13,993 nucleotides of DNA from CAYTLW01 sp964438735 (GTDB lineage: Bacteria; Myxococcota_A; UBA9042): contig CAYTLW010000171.1 of assembly GCA_964438735.1 (NCBI GenBank), forward strand, positions 1 to 13,993, given 5' to 3'. The translations under genes were made by a program, and so were the position numbers. Of this stretch, positions 11,598 through 13,993 are shown one piece after another. How positions within the stretch are numbered: position 1 is the stretch's first letter; every line of letters begins with the position of its first letter. Under the pieces are notes generated by a model that was given only the letters and a program-made list of their open reading frames with translations, made no database searches and was not told the DNA's origin.

Positions 11598-13016
11598 CTA
11601 CCAACCTTGCTTCAACACCTGGTGCGTCACCATCTTGCCGCCAGGCAGGTTGCCGCCATGGGTCCGCAGGTCCCCGTAGGCCCACTTTGCGTCGCCTTTG
11701 AGGAAGTGGAAGTCCAGGCCGCCGACCAGGATCTTCCAGTAGCCATACCAGTCCAGCCCATCGAGGTAGCTGGGCGGCATGCCCAGGTCGGCGACGCCGC
11801 CCACGTTGCCTTTGACTGTCAGCGGCGCCGCGTGGTCGTCGTGGAGCTCGGGATCGGTGGCTGGATTGGGGTCGTCCTTGCCGGTGCCGTGCAGGATGAT
11901 GAGCTGGCGCCACTTGACCTTGAGGTTGTTGTAGATGGCCAGGGCGTTGGGTTTGGTCTTGTCCTTGTAGGGGGCGACCTTGTCGTCTTCGGTCTGCACG
12001 AATGTGAAGCGCACCTTGGAGGCGGCGTCGATGTACTTGACCGCGGCGCTGGCGTCCTGCCATGGAGCCAGGCAGATGGTCGGTTTTTCGTTGCTGACGT
12101 TGAAGGCGAAGACGGCCTCGGGGTCGACCCACTTGCCCTTCTTGTCGTCGTTGAGGGTCTTGGCGGCGGCCAGGATGGCGATCTTGGCGCCCATGGAGTG
12201 GCCGGCGAAGGCGACGCGATCCTTGTCGGCCAGGGAGACCACCTCGAAGAGCTTTTGGGTGGCCTCGAGCAGGTTGTTGGCCATCTTGCCGTGGTCGCAG
12301 TCGGTCAGGCCGTTCTCGACCCGCACGAAGGCGACGATGTAGCCGCGTCTGGCGATGTGCTCCAGCAGCGCCATGTAGGCGTGGCCCAGCTTGGCGCTGA
12401 TGATCCCACCGGTGGTGTGCAGCTGCTTGCCAGGGACGAAGAAGAGCACCGGATGGATGCCGGGCTTGAGCGGCCGGATGACGAGCATCTCCTTGTAGCC
12501 CTCGAAGAGCCCGCTGCCGAACTCCACCTTCTTGGGCTCCAGCAGGCTGGCTTTGCTCTTGGCCGATGGGTGGTCGCCGGTGGGCTGTTGATCCCAGACG
12601 CAGTCACCACAAGGGTCCTGGGCACCCGCATCCGCAGCGCCGGCATCCCCGTTGCTGGAACCACTGTCCGCTTGGTCGCTTGCGTCCTCGCCGCCCGCAT
12701 CGGCCGACCCGACATCGGCCGCTCCTGCGTCGGTCGGCTCACTATCGGGCGCAAGCGTATCCTCGGGGCCAGAATCGACGGTCGTCGCATCGACGGTTTC
12801 GTTGATGTCGGGCTGCACGTCGGAGGCTGCCCCGTCCACTGCTTCGCCATCGCCGGTTCGCCCGTTGCCGTCGGCCCCGGTCGTGTCGCCAGCACCGGCC
12901 TCTTTGGCGGCGTCATCCAGCGGCGGGTCGTCGCAGCCGGTGACCCCATACGCGGTCAGCAAGACTGCGCAGAGGACCATGCCGAACGTTGTTCGGGAGT
13001 CGCTCGTGATGCCCAT
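11598..13016 (-). CDS. Alpha/beta-hydrolase lipoprotein
   Basis: 472 residues. The ATG at 13016 is chosen because GGAGG lies five bases upstream and a lipoprotein signal starts there; the frame stays open further upstream. The lipobox is GVTGC (Cys28), followed by Asp-Asp. Residues 29-133 are an Asp/Ala/Gly/Thr linker of low complexity, then PCGDCVWD. The hydrolase domain runs from about 155 to 450. Features include a strand and turn LFFVPGKQLHTTGG, the nucleophile elbow GHSMG (272-276, Ser274), the probable acid in TEDDKVAP (Asp344 or Asp345) and the probable His in ELHDDHAAP (His392 or His395). It resembles dienelactone-hydrolase, chlorophyllase or PAF-acetylhydrolase-type esterases. It lies 11 bp downstream of the Cys-rich lipoprotein gene and is surely co-transcribed. 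It should act as an esterase or lipase outside the inner membrane; substrate unknown. Confidence 0.86.
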   Translation of the reverse strand: MGITSDSRTTFGMVLCAVLLTAYGVTGCDDPPLDDAAKEAGAGDTTGADGNGRTGDGEAVDGAASDVQPDINETVDATTVDSGPEDTLAPDSEPTDAGAADVGSADAGGEDASDQADSGSSNGDAGAADAGAQDPCGDCVWDQQPTGDHPSAKSKASLLEPKKVEFGSGLFEGYKEMLVIRPLKPGIHPVLFFVPGKQLHTTGGIISAKLGHAYMALLEHIARRGYIVAFVRVENGLTDCDHGKMANNLLEATQKLFEVVSLADKDRVAFAGHSMGAKIAILAAAKTLNDDKKGKWVDPEAVFAFNVSNEKPTICLAPWQDASAAVKYIDAASKVRFTFVQTEDDKVAPYKDKTKPNALAIYNNLKVKWRQLIILHGTGKDDPNPATDPELHDDHAAPLTVKGNVGGVADLGMPPSYLDGLDWYGYWKILVGGLDFHFLKGDAKWAYGDLRTHGGNLPGGKMVTHQVLKQGW

Positions 13017-13021
13017 GGAAG

Positions 13022-13026
13022 CCTCC
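13022..13026 (-). promoter_or_regulatory. Shine-Dalgarno site of the alpha/beta hydrolase
   Basis: GGAGG on the minus strand, five bases before the ATG at 13016. It lies directly after the stop codon of the upstream gene and fixes the start just ahead of the signal peptide. Confidence 0.75.
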
Positions 13027-13027
13027 A

Positions 13028-13876
13028 TCAACCGCCGCAGCTGTCCTTTTCGGGCGTGCAGCTGCCGTCCTTGCAGGTCTCGCCGCTGGTACACGCCTTG
13101 CCGTCATCGCAGGCGGTGCCTTCTTTGGCTTTCTTGGCGTAGCACTTGCCGGTGTCGGGGTGACAGGTGGATTTGGCGCACTCGGTGTCGGAGTCGGCTT
13201 TGCAGACCACCTTCGAGTTCGGCTTGGCTTTGCACAGCCAGGGGAAGTGGTCCAGGTCGCAGTACTGCACGCCGTTGCAGGAGTTGCCATCGTCGAACTT
13301 GGCGCAGTCGGCGTTCTTCTTGCAGTCGCACCACTTGGGCCCCTTGGGGGTGCACTTGCCCTTCTGGCAGGTGGCGATGACGACGCAGGGATCCGTGGAC
13401 AGGCAGGGGCTGTTGTTGATCGTGTTGGTGTGCATGCACTTGCCGTCGCCCTCGCGGCACCAGTCGAAGGTGCAGGGGTTGGCGTCATCGCAGTTCTTGG
13501 GGATGGCGAAGCGGCAGATGCCGGCCTTGCAGACGCCGCCATAGGTGCAGGGGTTGCCATCGTCGCACGAGATGCCGTCCGGTCGGGGGGTCAACAGGCA
13601 GCCCAGATCCGGATGGCAGACCGGCGTCATGCAGGTCCACTCGGCGCCGGGGCAGTCGTGATCCCAGACACACGCCGGGCCACCCGCATCGACGGGGGTG
13701 ACCTCGGCGCCAGCGTCCACCGACCCGGTGGCGTCTTCGGGCAGGCGAATGTCGGCGGATACATCGAGGCCGGCGGCGGCGTCCTGGGCATCGGCTTCGT
13801 CGTCCCCGCGCGGACCACAGGCCAGCGCCATGAACGCGGCCAGGATCGGGACGAGCAGGGCGAATCGGCTTTGCAT
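13028..13876 (-). CDS. Cysteine-rich lipoprotein
   Basis: 282 residues from the ATG at 13876; only a G-rich stretch precedes it as a weak ribosome binding site. The signal peptide MQSRFALLVPILAAFMALAC has lipidated Cys20. Residues 21-67 are an Asp/Ala-rich linker ending in DAGGPACVWDHDCPG. The rest (about 69-282) is built of cysteine modules with repeated CDDGNPCT, CDDANPCT and CDDGKACT motifs followed by C-x-x-G-x-C. This type of repeat is common in extracellular myxobacterial proteins. There is no catalytic motif. It ends SCGG and stops 11 bp before the hydrolase start, so the two form an operon. It might present or support the hydrolase at the cell surface, but nothing in the sequence proves contact. 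Confidence 0.83.
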   Translation of the reverse strand: MQSRFALLVPILAAFMALACGPRGDDEADAQDAAAGLDVSADIRLPEDATGSVDAGAEVTPVDAGGPACVWDHDCPGAEWTCMTPVCHPDLGCLLTPRPDGISCDDGNPCTYGGVCKAGICRFAIPKNCDDANPCTFDWCREGDGKCMHTNTINNSPCLSTDPCVVIATCQKGKCTPKGPKWCDCKKNADCAKFDDGNSCNGVQYCDLDHFPWLCKAKPNSKVVCKADSDTECAKSTCHPDTGKCYAKKAKEGTACDDGKACTSGETCKDGSCTPEKDSCGG

Positions 13877-13900
13877 GGGGCCCCCGACGAAATCCGGGGC

Positions 13901-13929
13901 ACCCTACACGATGCGGGCGGCGGTGCGAA
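13901..13929 (-). promoter_or_regulatory. Weak candidate promoter of the Cys-rich lipoprotein operon
   Basis: On the minus strand TTCGCA (13929-13924) and TAGGGT (13906-13901) are 17 bases apart and about 25 bp upstream of the ATG at 13876. Matches to consensus are 4/6 and 3/6, so this is suggestive only. The genes could instead be read through from upstream. Confidence 0.28.
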
Positions 13930-13942
13930 GTGCGCTCAGATT

Positions 13943-13993
13943 CTACGGCGGCGCTCCGGTCACGGTACCGTCGGTGCCTTTCTTGCCGAAGTT
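13943..13993 (-). CDS. Possible C-terminal end of an upstream gene (16 codons)
   Basis: Reading leftwards from the right edge, a frame encodes NFGKKGTDGTVTGAPP and then stops with TAG at 13945-13943. It lies 66 bp before the Cys-rich lipoprotein start and has the same direction. Gly/Thr/Asp-rich composition would suit another secreted protein. Another minus frame is also open here, so the evidence is thin. Confidence 0.3.
   Translation of the reverse strand, partial: NFGKKGTDGTVTGAPP

Noticed and set aside
11397..13142. Open plus-strand frame of 581 codons opposite the alpha/beta hydrolase
   Set aside because: The minus frame has a lipobox, linker and GHSMG triad; the plus frame begins inside the repeat-like intergenic region and has none.

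Overview
The window is GC-rich, densely coding DNA that looks like a member of the Myxococcota or a close delta-proteobacterial relative. This rests on family resemblance, not on a marker gene. Five secreted proteins carry Sec or lipoprotein signal peptides. Four of these are lipoproteins in which the lipidated cysteine (visible in all four) is followed by a long Asp/Gly/Ala/Thr-rich linker or a cysteine-rich module. One carries the vWA domain with internal cysteines and the closing CPSxC segment that is typical of myxobacterial surface proteins.

Layout. Positions 1-4523 are all on the minus strand. Read in the direction of transcription they hold a vapB-vapC toxin-antitoxin pair (overlapping by 4 bp), a five-haem c-type cytochrome lipoprotein, a secreted FTP/PepSY propeptide-only protein, and a lipoprotein metallopeptidase with HEYTH and NEGFADYF motifs that runs off the left edge. 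Positions 4524-4675 form a divergent promoter region. On the plus strand follow a large Cys-rich vWA lipoprotein (4676-7036) and a YbiT-type ABC-F ATPase (7114-8697). These converge on a minus-strand two-gene operon: a TetR regulator (11135-10500) and, two bases later, a C45/acyltransferase-like Ntn hydrolase with a TPR-like tail (10497-8710). About 390 bp of non-coding DNA (11209-11597) carries short GC-rich repeats. The right end is a minus-strand operon of a cysteine-rich lipoprotein (13876-13028) and an alpha/beta-hydrolase lipoprotein (13016-11598), preceded by the last 16 codons of a possible further gene.

How the genes work together. The clearest functional pair is the propeptide gene followed by the metallopeptidase gene. 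In M4/M36-type proteases the FTP-PepSY propeptide and the catalytic domain are normally one chain; here each has its own ribosome binding site, start codon and signal peptide, and only the protease is a lipoprotein. The TetR-hydrolase pair is an autoregulated-looking operon with a TTGACA promoter overlapped by two copies of a 12-bp direct repeat. The remaining lipoproteins look like components of the cell surface with unknown ligands or substrates. I see no rRNA, tRNA, CRISPR array, transposase or phage gene, and no convincing rho-independent terminator.
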